From Bos javanicus (Eukaryota; Chordata; Mammalia; Artiodactyla; Bovidae): a DNA stretch of 64,000 nt. Numbering within the stretch: position 1 is the first letter of the stretch; every line of letters begins with the position of its first letter. Under the pieces are notes generated by a model that did no database searches, was not told the origin of the DNA, and saw only the letters and a program-made list of their open reading frames with translations. Positions 36,541 through 47,714 of this stretch are shown here, piece after piece. The DNA lies in the NCBI RefSeq assembly GCF_032452875.1, contig NC_083873.1, forward strand, positions 77,869,987 to 77,933,986. Direction: 5' to 3'. The translations under genes were made by a program, and so were the position numbers.

Positions 36541-36815
36541 TAATGAAGCAATGGCACCCCACTCCAGTACTCTTGCCTGGAAAATCCCATGGATGGAGGA
36601 ACCTGGTAGGCTGCTGTCCATGGGGTTGCGAAGAGTTGGACACGACTGAGCGACTTCCCTTTTACTTTTCACTTTCATGCGTTGGAGAAGGAAATGGCAA
36701 CCCACTCCAGTGTTCTTGCCTGGAGAATCCCAGGGATGGGGGAGCCTGGTGGGCTGCCGTCTGTGGGGTCGCACAGAGTCGGACATGACTGAAGTGCCTT
36801 AGTAGTAGTAGTAGG
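36541..36815 (+). mobile_element. Bov-A2 SINE dimer, sense
   Basis: Two related units: 'gcaatggcaccccactccag' to 'ggacacgactgagcgactt', a short linker, then 'gagaaggaaatggcaaccca' to 'gtcggacatgactgaagtgc'. Ends in a (tag)n tail at 36801-36813. Little diverged, so young. Confidence 0.93.
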
Positions 36816-36821
36816 CCTGGG

Positions 36822-36925
36822 AATTCCCTGGTGGTCCAGTGGCCAAGACCCAGCACTCCCAATGCAGGGGTCCCTGTTTGATCCCAAGTCAGGTAACTAG
36901 GTCTCACACATGGCAACTAAGAGTT
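36822..36925 (+). mobile_element. CHR-type tRNA SINE
   Basis: 'gaattccctggtggtccagt', 'aatgcaggggtccctgttt' and 'gatcccaagtcaggtaacta' match the sense head and body of the cetartiodactyl CHR SINE family. Confidence 0.75.
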
Positions 36926-37080
36926 CGCAAATTAGATGTTGTGTATGGTATAAGATAGTGAGGTTCAGTTTCATTCATTTACATCTGGTTATCCAGTTTT
37001 CCTAATGCCATTTATTAAGAGACTGTATTTTCCCCATTATTTATTCATAGCTTTCTTATCGATATTAGTTAACCATATCA

Positions 37081-39346
37081 GTCCAGTTCAGTTGCTCAGT
37101 CCTGTCCAATCTTTGCAACCCATGGACTGCAGCACCTCAGGCTTCCCTGTCCATCACCAGCTCTCAAGCTTGCTCAAACTCATGTCCATCTTGTCGATGA
37201 TGCCATCCAACCATCTCATCCTCTGTTGCCCAATTCTCCTCTGACCTTAAATCTTTCCCAGAATCAGGGTCTTTTCCAAGGAGTCAATTCTTCGCATCAG
37301 GTGGCCAAACTATTTGGTGGCCAAAGAGTTTCAGCTTCAGCATCAGTCCTTCCAATGAATATTCAGGACTGATTTCCCTTAGGATTCACTGGTTGGATCT
37401 CCTGGCAGTCCAACGGACTCTCGAGAGTCTTCTCCAACACCACAGCTCAAAACCATTAATTCTTTGGCACTCAGCTTTATTTATAGTCCAACTCTCACAT
37501 CCATACATGACAACTGGAAAATCATAGCTTTGACTAGATGGACCTTTGTTGGCAAAGTAATGTCTCTGCTTTTTAATACTAGGTTTGTCATAGCTTTTCT
37601 TCCAAGGAGCAAGCATCTTTTAATTCCATGGCTGCAGTCACCATCTGCAGTGACTTTGGAGTCCTCCAAAAAATAAAGTCTGTCCCTGTTTTCCATAGTT
37701 TCCCCATCTATTTGTCATGAAGTAATGGGACTGGATGCCATGATCTTCGTTTTTGAATGTTGAGTTTTAAGCCAGCTTTTTCACTCTTCTTTTTCACTTT
37801 CATCAAGAGGTTCTTTAGTTCCTCTTCACTTTCTGCTGTAAGGGTAGTGTCATCTGCATATATGAGGTTATTGATATTTCTCCCAGCAATTTTGATTCCA
37901 GCTTGTGCCTCATCCAGCCTGGCGTTTCTCATGATGTCTGTATATAAGTTAAATAAGCAGGGTGACAATACTTGACATACTGCTTTCATGATTTGGACTA
38001 GTCTGTTGTTCCACATCTGGTTCTAACTGATGCTTCTTGACCTGCATACAGATTTCTCAGGAGGCAGGTACCAAAGAGATGGTTTGGTACTCCATCTCGT
38101 TAAGAATTTTCCACAGTTTATTGTGATCTACACAGTCAAAGGCTTTGCCATAATCAGTAAAGCAGAACTAGATGTTTTTCTGATATTCTCTTGCTTTTTC
38201 TGTGATGCAGTGTTGGCAATATGATCTCTGGTTCCTCTGCCTTTTCTAAAACTAGCTTGAACATCTGGAAGTTCATGGTTTATGTACTGTTGAAGCCTCA
38301 CTGGGAGAATTTTGAGCATTACTTTGCTAGTGTGTGTGATGAGTGCAATTGTGCCGTAGTTTGAACGTTCTTTACCATTGCCTTTCTGTGGGATTGGAAT
38401 GAAAAGTGACCTGTTCCAGTCCTGTGGCCACTGCTGAGTTTTCCAAATATTGAATGCAACACTTTCACAGCATCATCTTTTAGGATTTGAAATAGGTCAA
38501 CTGTAATTCCATCACCTCCACTAGCTTTGTTCGTAGTGATGCTTCCTAAGGTCCACTTGACTTCACATTCCAGGATGTCTGGCTCTAGGTGAGTGATCAC
38601 AACATTGTGGTTACCTGGGTTATGAAGATCTTTTTGGTGTAGTTCTGTGTATTCTTGCCAACTCTTCTTAATATCTTCTACATCTGTTAGGTGCATACCA
38701 TTTCTGTCCTTTATTGTGGCCATCTTCGCATGAAATATTTCCTTGGCATCTCTGACTTTCTTGAAGAGATCTCTAGTCTTTCCCATTCTATTGTTTTCCT
38801 CTATTTCTTTGCATTGATCACTGAGGAAGCCTTTCTTATCTCTCCTTGCTATTCATTGGAACTCTGGATTCAAATGGGTATGTGTTTCCTTTCCTCCTTT
38901 GCCTTTCATCTCTTTTTTTTCAGCTATTTGTAAAGCCACCTCAGACAATAGTTTTACCTTTTTGCATTTCTTTTTCTTAGGGATGGTCTTGATAACTGCC
39001 TTCTGTTCAATGTCATGAACCACCATCCATAGTTCTTCAGGCTCTCTGTCTGTCAGGTCTAATCCCTTGAATCTATTTGTCACTTCCACTGTGTAATCAT
39101 AAGGGATTCAATTTAAGTCAAGCCTGAATGGTCTGGTTTCCCTACTTTCTTCAATATAAGTCTGAATTTGGCAATAAGGAGTTCATGATCTGAGCCACAG
39201 TCAGCTCCTGGTCTTGTGTTTGCTGACTGTATAGAGCCTCTCTAACTTTGGCTGCAAATAATATAATCAATTTGATTTTGGTATTGACTATCTGGTGATG
39301 TCCATGTGTAGAGTCATCTCTTGTGTGTTGGAAGAGGATGTTTTTA
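37081..39346 (-). mobile_element. BovB LINE, 5'-truncated
   Basis: Antisense BovB from the 3' tail ('cagttcagttgctcagtcct') through the RT region to the middle of the endonuclease region near 39346. RT motif YADDTT is readable on the minus strand near 37850 (IYADDTTLTAESEEELKN). Open but broken blocks at 37708-38016, 38319-38786 and 38853-39089. The flanking L1 order resumes on the right. No clear TSD. Confidence 0.9.
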
Positions 39347-39401
39347 CTATGAGCAGGTATAGACAAGGGTTTATTTATGGGCTCACAATCTGTTCCATTG
39401 G

Positions 39402-39590
39402 GCTTGCATTGTAGCTCAGCTGGTAAAGAATTTGCCTGCAATGCGGGAGACCTGGGCTTGATCCCTGTGTTGCAAAGATCCCCTGGAAAAGGGAAAGGCT
39501 ACCCACTCCAGTTTTCTGGCCTGGAGAATGCATGGACTGTATAGTCCATGGGGTCAGATAGAGTCAGAAACGACTGAGTGACTTTCACTT
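39402..39590 (+). mobile_element. Bov-tA SINE, sense
   Basis: 'cattgtagctcagctggtaa', 'ctgcaatgcgggagacctgg', 'ggctacccactccagttttc' and 'cagaaacgactgagtgactt' give a full sense Bov-tA within the ancient L1. Confidence 0.9.
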
Positions 39591-39876
39591 CAGATCTGAT
39601 CCTTTGCCTATTGATCTATTTTTCCAATACTGTGCTGTTGTGATTACTATAGTTTTGTGCTATGGTGTGCAGTCTGCAACGTGATGCCTCCATCTTTGTT
39701 CTTTCTTCTCAGGATTGCTTTGGCTGTTTGGAGTCTTTGGTGGTTCTGTATACATTTAAGGATATCTTTTTCTGTATCTGTGAAAAATATTGGAACTTTT
39801 ATAGAAACTGCATTGAACCTATGGATAGCTTTGGTTCTTATGGACATTTTAACAGTCTTATTTCTTGTAGGAGGTT

Positions 39877-41169
39877 TTTCTTAAGCCATCTGACTGATTT
39901 CAATAATATGCTCATCTTATGTAGTTACTCATATTTGAGTAGAGAAATGTAAAATATTCCATTTTTGAGATCATTTGTTTTATAGGATTATTTGTTGATT
40001 GATTCAACTCATTAGTAACAAAAAAAATCAAACTTTGAATTGTCAGTCATTTTCTAGAGTGTAGGTTGTATGATTATGTCACCAGCATCTCTACTTTATC
40101 ATTAAGGTTGTCAAGTTTTCTTTGTTGTTAATTATGTGAAACATCTCAGAAAGTTTCATAATGATTTTATTTCTGATCAGAGAGTATAAAAGAAATATTC
40201 TTTGGGCAGGTATATTTTCTTTTCCATCTTTATTTTAGAACAACCTCATGTTGAATAATCACATGCCATATCTGATTGGGATAAGATGTTGTATCATGTG
40301 AAATAGTGGATTAGAATATGCAAATGACTAAATTGTCAAATACATTATATTATAATATGAAGAGATACCTCTCATGGAGATGGTGCATGTTATTTGTGCT
40401 TTTTGCTTTTTAACATACATGCTCACCACTTCAGATCTAATCATAGAAAAATTAAGTCTGTAATGATTCAGTAAGTAATATAGCTAAATGTGGGACTAGG
40501 TATCACAAGATATCTTTATTTACTGGTTAGTTATATAATCAGTTCAGAATATTTAACATTTTTTGGTATATTTTCATGGTGAATTCCTTCTTATACAATA
40601 CTGTTCCCTTTGAAAGTAACAGAAATGGAAGTGGTTCCCTTTCTTCTTCTTTCTCTAATAGCCTCTCTCTCCCCAAAATATCTGTTTAGGTTTAAATCAC
40701 TTCACTAAAAAACACTTCTTATTCTAAGGAGAAAAGCATCATTTGTTGAGTTCATTAAGAAAAACAAAATAGGATATAGGTTATGGTGAAAATTTAGGTT
40801 CTAGGAGATATTTCATAAATTGAGTACAAATTACTAAACTGTAATTGATAATGCCTCCGTATGAGTGGAGATTTTTAATTTCCTGAAATTCTAATTAAAT
40901 ATTTGTCCTCATTTTCTCCAGAGACAAAGAATGAGATAATCTAATAGATAATAATATATAATACCTTATGTTGGTTATATCAATAATAGAAATGCGGCAT
41001 CTTAGTGAGCGCTTTCTGATCATAGAGCACCCATGAGATTTGGATATTTTCACATAATGCATATCACTTAACCTTTTCAGTCTTTCAGTTTACTTTCATT
41101 GCTTAATCTTTTTAGTGTTCTTATTTGTAAAATGTCAGTAATAATTACTTCCTAGATTCATTTTGAGTG
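39877..41169. other. Intron, no recognised element
   Basis: AT-rich intron. Nothing recognised. Confidence 0.5.
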
Positions 41170-41182
41170 AGGAGCCTAGCAT

Positions 41183-44100
41183 CAGATCAGATCAGATCAG
41201 ATCAGTAACTCAGTCGTGTCCAACTCTTTGCAACACCATGAATCGCAGCACGCCAGGCCTCCCCGTCCGTCACCAACTCCCAGAGTTCACTCAGACTCAC
41301 GTCCATTGAGTCAGTGATGCCATCCAGCCATCTCATCCTCTGTCGTCCCCTTCTCCTCCTGCCCCCAATCCCTCTCAGCATCAGAGTCTTTTCCAATGAG
41401 TCAACTCTTCGCATGAGATGGCCAAAGTACTGGAGTTTCAGCTTTAGCATCATTCCTTCCAAAGAAATCCCAGGGCTGATCTCCTTCAGAATGGACTAGT
41501 TGGATCTCCTTGCAGTCCAAGGGACTCTCAAGAGTCTTCTCCAACACCACAGTTCAAAAGCATCAATTCTTCGGTGCTCAGCCTTCTTCACAGTCCAACT
41601 CTCACATCTGTACATGACCACAGGAAAAACCATAGCCTTGACTACAAGAACCTTTGTTCGTAAAGTAATGTCTCTGCTTTTGAATATGCTATCTAGGTTG
41701 GTCATAGCTTTCCTTCCAAGGAGTAAGTGTCTTTTAATTTCATGGCTGCAGTCACCATCTGCCCAGAAAAATAGTCTGACACTGTTTCCACTATTTCCCC
41801 ATCTATTTCCCATGAAGTGGTGGGACCGGATGCCATGATCTTTGTTTTCTGAGTGTTGAGCTTTAAGCCAACTTTTTCACTCTCCTCTTTCACTCACATC
41901 AAGAGGCTTTTTAGTTCCTCTTCACTTTCTGCCATAAGGGTGGTGTCATCTGCGTATCTGAGGTTATTGATATTTCTCCCGGCAATCTTGATTCCAGCTT
42001 GTGTTTCTTCCAGTCCAGCGTTTCTCATGATGTACTCTGCATATAAGTTAAATAAACAGGGTGACAATATACAGCCTTGACGTACTCCTTTTCCGATTTG
42101 GAACCAGTCTGTTGTTCCATGTCCAGTCTAACTGTTGCTTCCTGACCTGCATACAGATTTCTCAAGAGGCATGTCAAGTGGTTTGGTATTCCCATCTCTT
42201 TCAGAATTTTCCACAGTTTGTTGTGATCCACACAGTCAAAGGCTTTGGCATAGTCAATAAAGCAGAAATAGATGTTTTCTGGAACTCTCTTGCTTTTTCC
42301 ATGATCCAGCGGATGTTGGCAATTTGATCTCTGGTTCCTCTGCCTTTTCTAAAACCAGCTTGAGCATCAGGACGTTCACGGTTCACATATTGCTGAAGCC
42401 TGGCTTGGAGAAGTTTGAGCCTTACTTTACTAGCGTGTGAGATGAGTGCAATTGTGAGGTAGTTTGAGCATTCTTTGGCATTGCCTTTCTTTGGGATTGG
42501 AATGAAAACTGACCTTTTCCAGTCCTGTGGCCACTGCTGAGTTTTCCAAGTTTGCTGGCATATTGAGTGCAGCACTTTCACAGCATCATCTTTCAGGATT
42601 TGAAATAGCTCCACTGGAATTCCATCACCTCCACTAGCTTTGTTCATAGTGATGCTTTCTAAGGCCCACTCTACTTCACATTCCAGGATGTCTGGCTCTA
42701 GGTCAGTGATCACACCATCGTGATTATCTGGGTCATGAAGATCTTTTTTGTACAGTTCTTCTGTGTATTCTTGCCATCTCTTCTTAATATCTTCTGCTTC
42801 TGTTAGGTCCATACCATTTCTGTCCTTTATCGAGCTCATCTTTGCATGAAATGTTCCTTTGGTATCTCTGATTTTCTTGAAGAGATCTCTAGTCTTTCCC
42901 ATTCTGTTGTTTTCCTCTATTTCTTTGCATTGATCACTGAAGAAGGCTTTCTTATCTCTTCTTGCTATTCTTTGGAACTCTGCATTCAGATGTTTATCTT
43001 GCCTTTTCTCCTTTGCTTTTCGCTTCTCTTCTTTTCACAGCTATTTGTAACGCCTCCCCAGACTGCCATTTTGCTTTTTTGCATTTCTTTTCTATGGGAA
43101 TGGTCTTGATCCCTGTCTCCTGTACAATGTCACGAACCTTATTCCATATTTCATCAGGCACTCTATCTATCAGATCTAGGCCCTTAAATCTATTTCTCAC
43201 TTCCACTGTATAATCATAAGCGATTTGATTTAGGTCATACCTGAATGGTCTAGTGGTTTTCCCTACTTTCTTCAGTTTAAGTCTGAATTTGGCAATAAGG
43301 AGTTCATGGTCTGAGCCACAGTCAGCTCCTGGTCTTGTTTTTGCTGACTGTATAGAGCTTCTCCATCTCTGGCTGCAAAGAATATAATCAATCTGATTTC
43401 GGTGTTGACTATCTGGTGATGTCCATGTATAGGGTCTTCTCTTGTGTTGTTGGAAGAGGGTGTTTGTTATGACCAGTGCATTTCCTTGGCAAAACTCTAT
43501 CAGTCTTTGCCCTGCTTCATTCCGTATTCCAAGGCCCAATTTGCCTGTTACTCCAGGTGTTTCTTGACTTCCTACTTTTGCATTCCAGTCCCCTATAATG
43601 AAAAGGACATCTTTTTTGGGTGTTAGTTCTAAAAGGTCTTGTAGGTCTTCATAGAACCGTTCAACTTCAGCTTCTTCAGTGTTACTGGTTGGGGCATAGA
43701 CTTGGATGACTGTGATATTGAATTGTTTGCCTTGGAAACGAACAGAGATCATTCTGTCTTTTTTGAGATTGTATCCAAGTACTGCATTTTGGATTCTTTT
43801 GTTGACCATGATGGCCACTCCATTTCTTCTGAGGGATTCCTGCTCTCAGTAGTAGATATAATGGTCATCTGAGTTAAATTCACGCATTCCAGTCCATTTC
43901 AGTTCGCTGATTCCTAGAATGTTGACGTTCACTCTTGCCATCTCTTGTTTGACCACTTCCAATTTGCCTTGATTCATGGACCTGACATTCCAGGTTCCTA
44001 TGCAATATTGCTCTTTACAGCATCGGACCTTGCTTCTATCACCAGTCACATCCACAGCTGGGTATTGTTTTTGCTTTGGCTCCATCCCTTCATTCTTTCT

Positions 44101-44541
44101 GGAGTTATTTCTCCACTGATCTCCAGTAGCATATTGGGCACCTAGTGACCTGGGGAGTTCCTCTTTCAGTATCCTATCATTTTGCCTTTTCATACGGTTC
44201 ATGGGGCTCTCAAGGCAAGAATACTGAAGTGGTTTGCCATTCCCTTCTCCGGTGGACCACATTCTGTCAAATCTCTCCACCATGACCCTCCCGTCTTGGG
44301 TTGCCCCACGGGCATGGCTTAGTTTCATTGAGTTAGACAAGGCTGTGGTCCTAGTGTGATTAGAATGACTAGTTTTCTGTGAGTATGGTTTCAGTGTGTT
44401 TGCCCTCTAATGCCCTCTTGCAACACCTACCGTCTTACTTGGGTTTCTCTTACCTTGGGCATGGGGTATCTCTTCATGGCTGCTCCAGCAAAGCGCAGCC
44501 ATTGCTCCTTACCTTGGACAAGGGTTATCTCTCACTTTGCT
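41183..44541 (-). mobile_element. BovB LINE, nearly complete, 13-bp TSD
   Basis: The best preserved BovB here (3.36 kb, antisense). The 3' end begins with four (atcag) type repeats, then the tail, RT and endonuclease regions and 5' region to 44541. A perfect 13-bp TSD, aggagcctagcat, lies at 41170-41182 and 44542-44554. The 5' end stops about 200 bp short of the 5' sequence retained at 6600-6793. High identity to the copies at 53821-56766 and 58298-59472 suggests recent activity of this subfamily. Confidence 0.95.
41202..44340 (-). pseudogene. Broken BovB ORF (endonuclease plus reverse transcriptase)
   Basis: Reading from 44340 downward, the N-terminal block includes IGTWNVRSM and ISELKWTGM of an APE-type endonuclease and stops at HYIYY (43846-43848) where a Cys codon has become TGA. 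The next block (43818-42994) carries GDWNAKVG and SDHELLIAKF, completing the endonuclease motifs. The following block (42902-42201) is the RT N-terminal part (GGDGIPVELFQILKDDAVKV, KAFRKGRG-type region). The YADD active-site codons lie near 41945-41956, and the C-terminal block ends at 41202. At least four frame or stop breaks separate these blocks, so no functional protein is expected. Confidence 0.9.
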
Positions 44542-44554
44542 AGGAGCCTAGCAT

Positions 44555-44939
44555 AGTTCCTAGCAAAGAATGTTTAAGATGGAGAAGCTTCCTTATCTCA
44601 CCCTCCTATCTCACCCTCACGCATATCTTCAACAAACACACACAGAGAAGTTGTCACAGACTTATTTTAAAGAACAAAATATGAATTGGCTTGTAAATAA
44701 TGAATAAAAATGATGGTTTGTAATTAATGATAAATGGCATAAAAACTTGGTTGGAAACAATATAATTTAAATATATTAAAATATGTAGTTTTGGCATAAC
44801 CAGTGAAAGGCTTTAAAGATTAGCACATCATGCCTCTTTGTTCTGCTCACACTGAGCACCTTTTTTATCTTATCTATCCTATCTTTCAACTTAATTCACT
44901 AAACCAACAAATTCCAACATATATATATATATATTTTTA
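44555..44939. other. Intron with short (TA)n at 44920-44933
   Basis: AT-rich intron. Only a short TA run is notable. Confidence 0.5.
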
Positions 44940-45036
44940 ATTAATTTATTTTTTAATTGAAGGATAATTGCTTTACAGAATTTTGTTGATTTCTTTCAAA
45001 CCTCAACATGTATCAGCCATTGGTATACATGTGAAG
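44940..45036 (-). mobile_element. L1 3'-end fragment
   Basis: 'gaaggataattgctttacag' and 'catgtatcagccattggtat' are antisense blocks of artiodactyl L1 3' UTR. Confidence 0.55.
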
Positions 45037-45039
45037 ATT

Positions 45040-45180
45040 ATTTCAGCAGTCTTCTCTGGGAAGCCTTTCTTGGTCCCTCTCTACTTCTATCAGGCACTCC
45101 TTCTCCATGCTTTGATTCACATGACTTTGTATCACTGTTCCTATCACATAATTTAGTGAATGTGAGTTCTTCAAACAAAT
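45040..45180 (-). mobile_element. Possible L2 3' fragment
   Basis: 'tctctgggaagcctttcttg' followed by 'caggcactccttctcc' resembles the reverse complement of the L2 3' end. Weak. Confidence 0.33.
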
Positions 45181-45780
45181 CTGAATCTAGTCAGTCTCTG
45201 ATTTTGCCATATTATAGATGGAATGAACTGTAATATATTTAGATAATGTTTAATTTCAAATACTAACTTTAATATATCATACACACTCCTTATTTTTCTC
45301 TTGATTCTAAGTAAAATTTCTCAGAAAAGCATGTTTTTATAAGTTTGTTTTAAATAATATTACATTGTCACAAATTCTGGAAACTATGAACTCATGTGAA
45401 ATCAATGAAATGCTAAAGACAATATATATACAATATCATTTCATAATGAATATAAACTTTGTGAATATAAAACCAGTAAGTTGTCCTATAATGTGTTTTA
45501 ATTGAGGAACAAGTAATTGGCATTTATTTTTCTTGATGTCACTAGTGGAGATATGATTTAGAACAATTTCTGTTTATTTTTGTAAGTCTTGTTTGATTAA
45601 ATTGATTTCCCCCAGAATTGTTGATATATTTTCTTATCTGAAATATCAGCTAAAAAATGTGTATCTCCTTTTATATTGTGATTTTTATGCTACAACAAGG
45701 ATTAATTAGTTAATTGCAGTCCTATATAGGAAAGCAATCATATTTCTCTGTAATTATTTAATAGAACTATTTTGATGAAA
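45181..45780. other. Intron, no recognised element
   Basis: AT-rich intron. Nothing recognised. Confidence 0.5.
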
Positions 45781-45992
45781 GTCTTCCCTCATAGTTCAGT
45801 TGGTAAAGACTCTGTCTGCAATGCAGGAGACCCAGGTTCAATTCCTGGGTTGGGAAGATTCCCTGGAGAAGGAAATGGCAACCCATTCCAGTATTCTTGC
45901 CTGAAAAATACCGTTGACAGAGGAGACTGGCAGGCTATAGTCCATGGGGTTGTAAGAGTTGGAGATGACTTAGTGACTAAACCACCACCATT
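45781..45992 (+). mobile_element. Bov-tA SINE, sense
   Basis: 'cttccctcatagttcagttg', 'gtctgcaatgcaggagaccc', 'gagaaggaaatggcaaccca' and 'ggctatagtccatggggttg', ending in (acc)n. A short attttga repeat on both sides may be the TSD. Confidence 0.9.
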
Positions 45993-46407
45993 TTGAGGGA
46001 ATAAATTTTAAATATTTTGAATTTTATATTCTCAAATTGACAATTTACCTCTTTTAAGAGAAATACATTTCAAAGAAATATAAATTATTTTAAAATGCTT
46101 AGCCCAACACATTCTTTTTTTCTGCTCTGTCCTTAAATATTTTGTCTCTTCTTTCTCTCTCACCTGTTTCCATTTCCTCTTCTCTCTAACTTCCTGGCTA
46201 GACCTCTGCCTAAATGATAGTTGCACCAATAGGGATACTTTGTATCAGATCTATGAAGCTAAAAATAGTGTAGAAAAGTCTTTTAAGTTTTTGTTTTTTC
46301 AACTAAGAGATTATATCATTATGGTGTGAATGGGCATATGTGTGTTTATGTGTTTTAAAAAGTCCAGTTATACAAATTTCAATCTTCACAGTATGGATAT
46401 TATTTTA
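45993..46407. other. Intron, no recognised element
   Basis: AT- and pyrimidine-rich intron. Nothing recognised. Confidence 0.45.
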
Positions 46408-46605
46408 TATTGGGTTCAATGCACAATACTGGATGCTTGGGGCTAGTGCACTGGGACGACCCAGAGGGATGGTATGGGGAGGGAGGAGGGAGGAGGGTTC
46501 AGGATGGGGAGCACATGTATACCTGTGATGGATTCATTTTGATATTTGGCAAAACTAATACAATTATGTAAAGTTTAAAAATAAAATAAAATTAAAAAAA
46601 AACAT
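46408..46605 (+). mobile_element. Bovine-type L1 3' UTR, sense, with A-rich tail
   Basis: 'gcttggggctagtgcactgg', the G-rich 'ggggagggaggagggagg' block, 'catttttgatatttggc'-type sequence and an (A)n tail match in reverse the start of the L1 copies at 9617 and 50619. 5'-truncated to about 200 bp. It lies 140 bp upstream of exon 2. Confidence 0.93.
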
Positions 46606-46744
46606 AAAATATATTCTGAACAGACTTTCTTATTTATATCTGTAGGGCAAAATGTTTTAATTATCTGAAAATAAAACTCACGTACATTTTATATTTCTAG
46701 CTGAAATGAAGTCTTTGCTAATAGAGGTTAATGTTTTTGACTAG

Positions 46745-46870
46745 GTACGAAAAGAGTATGGGAAATGCCTGCGAACACACTGCTGTAGTGGCAGAAGTAC
46801 AGAGAGCTCCATCGGCTCAGGGAAAACATCTGGTTCTCGGACTCCTGGGCGCTACTCCACAGGCTCACAG
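46745..46870 (+). CDS. ADGRL3: ADGRL3 internal coding exon, proximal cytoplasmic tail
   Basis: The exon has 126 bases, exactly 42 codons, and is phase 0 at both ends. It begins VRKEYGKCLRTHCCSG and continues with a Ser/Gly/Thr-rich stretch ending SRTPGRYSTGSQ. It continues directly from the KK that ends the previous exon. The Cys-rich THCCSG segment and TESSIGSGKTSG fit ADGRL3; as I remember them, the ADGRL1 and ADGRL2 tails differ here. It is the juxtamembrane part of the intracellular tail, with Cys residues that could be palmitoylated (inference). The acceptor is gactag with a weak pyrimidine tract and the donor is CAG|gtaaac. Because the exon is symmetric, skipping it would keep the frame. 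Confidence 0.96.
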
Positions 46871-47382
46871 GTAAACAATATTTGTTAATTAAAATGAAAT
46901 AGCTCTTATCTGTATTCGATTATGAGTTGCTGTCCTTTCTTGATGAGATTTATTTTCTATCCCCAGCATTTAACAAAACACAATTTTGTTGTTTTGTATT
47001 AGTGTGTCTCAAATGAAAATGGTTATGACAGAAATTTAAGAAACCAAACTGCAAAAAAATTTGAAGTTTAGAGTCTAAGTTTGAATAGTAATTCATGATT
47101 TCAGATTGTTCCTAGTTGAATGAAAAATGAACGTGAGGAAAGGAATTTGACATATAACCTAAAATTTTAAGAAAGTAATACTTTACATAAATGTTCTTAA
47201 TTACTTCTTTTAATTAGTCTAATAATTCTTTATTGTATACTGAAAATATTTACTTATTAAATAGGTTTAATAGAAAGTTATAACTCATTTCATGTTGTAT
47301 GCTAGTAGATCAAAGGGCAATTCAGAATACCAAAGTAGCATCATTGATCTAACTGGTTAAAGTGCTTGCTTCCATGAGTCCA
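46871..47382. other. Start of 13.3-kb intron, no recognised element
   Basis: Begins with donor gtaaac. AT-rich, nothing recognised. Confidence 0.5.
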
Positions 47383-47389
47383 GAACTTC

Positions 47390-47707
47390 AGTTCAGTTCA
47401 GTTCATTTTAGTCTCTCAGTCTTGTCTGATTCTTTGTGACCCCATGAACTGCAGCATGTCAGGCCTCTCTGTCCATCACTGACTCTTGGAGTTTACCCAA
47501 ACTCATGTCCATTGAGTTGGTGACGCCATCCAACCATCTCATCCTCTGTCGTCCCCTTCTTCTCCTGCCTCAATCTTTCCCAGCATCAGGGTCTTTTCAA
47601 ATGAGTCAGCTCTTTGCATCTGGTGGCCAAAGTATTGGAGTTTCAGCTTCAACATCAGCACTAGATATATTAATAATGACTGCATCACCCCTCTCAAAGG
47701 AAATTCT
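47390..47707 (-). mobile_element. BovB LINE 3'-end fragment
   Basis: Antisense BovB tail region ('cttcagttcagttcag' onward through 'ggccaaagtattggagtttc'). At about 47656-47682 a 27-bp foreign-looking stretch flanked by catca interrupts it before the BovB-like 'catcacccctctcaaagg'. The repeat gaacttc at 47383-47389 and 47708-47714 is a likely 7-bp TSD. Confidence 0.85.
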
Positions 47708-47714
47708 GAACTTC

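Larger units (their letters stand above)
35140..39876 (-). mobile_element. Ancient L1 ORF2 scaffold, split by six younger insertions
   Basis: Antisense L1 ORF2 and downstream sequence survives in five blocks: 35140-35458, 35672-36067, about 36930-37080, 39347-39401 and 39591-39876. They follow L1 order: 'gattgctgaatcatatggta', 'caacagttgtatttat' region, 'ctggttatccagttttccta', 'ggtttatttatgggctc', then 'gtgatgcctccatctttgtt' and 'attgctttggctgtttgg'. Between them lie two Bov-tA, a Bov-A2, a CHR SINE, a 2.3-kb BovB and a third Bov-tA. The L1 is older than all of these. A local duplication of 'ggctacttttgagt' at 35861-35893 is inside it. Confidence 0.8.
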
